Positions 63,354-64,000 of a stretch of 64,000 bases of DNA are shown here, piece by piece. The notes beneath the pieces were generated by a model. The model ran no database searches, had not been told where the DNA came from, and worked only from the letters and a program-made list of their open reading frames with translations. A program made the position numbers and the translations under genes. Source of the stretch: Pararcticibacter amylolyticus (GTDB lineage: Bacteria; Bacteroidota; Bacteroidia; Sphingobacteriales; Sphingobacteriaceae); contig NZ_QEAS01000005.1 of the NCBI RefSeq assembly GCF_003130405.1, positions 33,318-97,317 of the forward strand, given 5' to 3'. Each line of letters begins with the position of its first letter. The stretch's first letter is position 1.

Positions 63354-64000
63354 ATGAATTCGCGCGCCAATTTTCTAGAAAAGAGATACCGAACGGTTTT
63401 TTCATTTGTGGTTACTCTGTTTTTCTTCTGGGGGGTAGCCCTTACATTAGGGGACGTTTTAAACAGACATTTTCAGGCCGAGTTAAATGTTTCGAAATCC
63501 CGTTCCGGGTTAGTTCAACTGGCGATGTTCGGTGCTTATGCAGTAATGGGTATCCCTGCAGGGATTTTTTTGAAAAGGTTTGGTTATAAAAAAGGTATAT
63601 TACTTGGATTGTTTCTGTACGCAAGCGGAGCCTTTTTATTTGTTCCTGCTGCTGATGCGCGATCGTTTAATTTTTTTCTTCTTGCTTTATTTATCCTGGC
63701 ATGCGGATTAGCTACCCTGGAAACGGTGGCTCATCCCTTAGCTGCTGTGCTTGGTGAGGAAAGTACTAGTGATCGTCGTATTAATTTTTGTCAGGCTTTT
63801 AACGGTTTAGGCGGCGTTATAGGTCCGGCTATTGGTAGCTTTTTTATATTGAAAACTTCCGGTAGCGATCAGTCGGATCTATTAGCTGTCAAGAACCTTT
63901 ATCTTGTTATAGGGTTTGTTATTCTATTGGCGGGAATGGTGTTTTTTTTCGTACGCGTTCCTTCTTCATTAAATAGTCATACGGAAGATACCAGGGATTC
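63354..64000 (+). CDS. FucP-like sugar MFS transporter, 3' end outside window
   Basis: The ATG at 63354 opens a frame still open at the window end, so about half of a typical transporter is visible. It has MFS helices of the FucP/GluP group: FVVTLFFFWGVALTLGDVLN, KSRSGLVQLAMFGAYAVMGI and PAGIFLKRFGYKKGILLGLF. EES and FCQAFNGLGGVIGPAIGSFF follow. These are proton symporters for fucose, glucose, galactose or mannose in Bacteroidota. It probably imports the monosaccharide made by the enzymes upstream. Confidence 0.88.
   Translation, partial: MNSRANFLEKRYRTVFSFVVTLFFFWGVALTLGDVLNRHFQAELNVSKSRSGLVQLAMFGAYAVMGIPAGIFLKRFGYKKGILLGLFLYASGAFLFVPAADARSFNFFLLALFILACGLATLETVAHPLAAVLGEESTSDRRINFCQAFNGLGGVIGPAIGSFFILKTSGSDQSDLLAVKNLYLVIGFVILLAGMVFFFVRVPSSLNSHTEDTRD

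Noticed and set aside
1-64000. CRISPR arrays, insertion sequences, prophage genes and rRNA genes
   Set aside because: No repeat-spacer pattern, transposase or integrase motifs, phage structural genes or rRNA sequence were seen.

Overview
The window looks like the chromosome of a Bacteroidota bacterium, most likely a Sphingobacteriaceae member (Pedobacter/Mucilaginibacter/Arcticibacter-like). The grounds are promoters of the TTTG-N19-TAnnTTTG type, FecI/FecR/SusC/SusD modules, small AraC proteins with a metal-binding-like N-terminus, and many secreted glycoside hydrolases. The genus cannot be fixed by eye.

Region 1 (1-4457) is housekeeping: the end of a membrane protein gene, an S4-domain protein coupled to aroB, proline dehydrogenase, a small conserved protein, a HAD phosphatase and a tRNA-Met with promoter and terminator. 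Region 2 (4458-9553) is AT-rich and sparse. It holds an AraC-type regulator with a CxxC N-terminal domain, a cupin, small unknown genes, a fragment of an MlaE-type permease, and a large two-domain GT4 protein. Two promoters here share an identical 15-bp element exactly 42 bp upstream of the -7 box. Region 3 (9672-20670) is a regulatory, detoxification and transport patchwork: HxlR+GNAT, a YhdH-type reductase, a SnoaL-like protein, DUF5655, TetR+SDR with two matching operators, an epimerase and AraC, NhaA, a truncated DUF389 gene, and a two-component system. Several decayed gene pieces lie between these genes.

Region 4 (21137-30220) is a first polysaccharide utilisation locus. An ECF sigma factor and FecR-type anti-sigma precede an STN-containing SusC and its SusD; a DoxX-like protein and a secreted GH43 follow. 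Region 5 (30438 to beyond 64000) is a second, much larger locus that looks built for alpha-mannan or phosphomannan. It has three GH92 alpha-mannosidases, a GH130, a GH2 of the beta-mannosidase type, an (alpha/alpha)6 MGH1-like glycosidase, a GH78-like enzyme, two DUF4185/DUF5005-like propeller proteins, an SGNH esterase, a CE1-like esterase, two SusC and two SusD proteins, lipoproteins of the SusE/F position, a prolipoprotein diacylglyceryl transferase and a FucP-like sugar importer cut by the window end.

The model is that the surface lipoproteins and SusC/SusD complexes bind and import mannan pieces. Periplasmic GH92, GH130, GH2 and MGH1-like enzymes would trim them, esterases would remove acyl groups, and the MFS protein would import the sugar. 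Three points stand out. One GH92 has Gln at the usual catalytic-acid Glu, as in enzymes that uncap Man-1-P-6-Man. A TAAATCGRTTTT operator-like motif sits between the -33 and -7 boxes of three promoters in region 5. The SusD genes precede the SusC genes, the reverse of the usual order.
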